A stretch of 64,000 nt of DNA from Apostichopus japonicus. Taxonomy: Eukaryota > Echinodermata > Holothuroidea > Aspidochirotida > Stichopodidae. Every line of letters begins with the position of its first letter. The stretch's first letter is position 1. Location: assembly GCF_037975245.1 (NCBI RefSeq), contig NC_092574.1, positions 21,663,713 to 21,727,712 of the forward strand, written 5' to 3'. Below, piece by piece: positions 63,845 to 64,000 of this stretch. Under the pieces are notes generated by a model that saw only the letters and a list, made by a program, of their open reading frames with translations, did no database searches and was not told the origin of the DNA. The position numbers and the translations under genes were made by a program.

Positions 63845-64000
63845 CTGTAAGACCAAAGAAAACAACAATAAACATTTTAGAGCCTGCAAATCATACAAGC
63901 TTTGATAAAATAGATAAATAACAATTCAAGTTATGCTGTGAGCTTCCTATCGATTAAAGATGAGAGAAAGGAAAGGGGGGGAGGGGGCAGATTGAGGACC
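63845..64000 (-). other. FAT4: FAT4 intron, cut by the window edge
   Basis: Polypyrimidine-like sequence upstream of the first exon's acceptor (minus strand), then AT-rich sequence. The next upstream FAT4 exon lies outside the window. Confidence 0.7.

Overview
This is an animal nuclear genome segment: AT-rich, with small exons in long introns, GT-AG splice sites, and many short interspersed and tandem repeats. It holds three protein-coding genes. Their coding exons join in frame across every splice junction I checked by hand. The vertebrate-like FAT4 tail, the intron-rich structure and the marine-invertebrate style of the repeats suggest an invertebrate deuterostome. An echinoderm, perhaps a sea cucumber, is my guess; species is not provable from this window.

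Layout. (1) About 4.3-13.66 kb, minus strand: a complete SLC36-type proton-coupled amino acid transporter, 10 coding exons, 451 aa. (2) 15.63-30.24 kb, plus strand: a complete cytosolic arginyl-tRNA synthetase (RARS1), 15 coding exons, 664 aa. The start codons of these two genes face each other about 2 kb apart, so an amino acid transporter and an aminoacyl-tRNA synthetase share one upstream region. (3) 34.54-63.84 kb, minus strand: the 3' part of a FAT4/Fat giant cadherin, 9 exons and about 2,980 aa. It runs from mid-ectodomain through about 17 cadherin repeats, EGF and laminin-G domains and one transmembrane segment to the full cytoplasmic tail. The 5' part of this gene lies beyond the right edge. 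RARS1 and FAT4 are convergent.

The non-coding DNA is rich in repeats. It holds 73-bp, ~33-bp, 25-bp and 12-bp tandem arrays, a MITE-like foldback, and LINE 3' ends with ATT or GATT tails. It also holds tRNA-like and tRNA-derived copies. One Helitron-like element (Helentron type) carries nuclear-receptor-like DR1 sites, and a decayed hammerhead ribozyme looks like a Penelope-type or retrozyme terminus. Downstream of RARS1 is a U2-snRNA-headed RNA-like sequence with a large stem-loop, an Sm-like site and a 3' hairpin; this is the item I would look at first. RARS1 intron 1 contains a compact cluster (CRE, TATA-like box, octamer inside CCAAT-bearing inverted repeats) that looks like a promoter or enhancer.

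Roles: the transporter moves small amino acids with protons, RARS1 charges tRNA-Arg, and FAT4 is a cell-surface receptor of planar polarity and Hippo signalling. Nothing in the sequence links FAT4 functionally to the other two genes.
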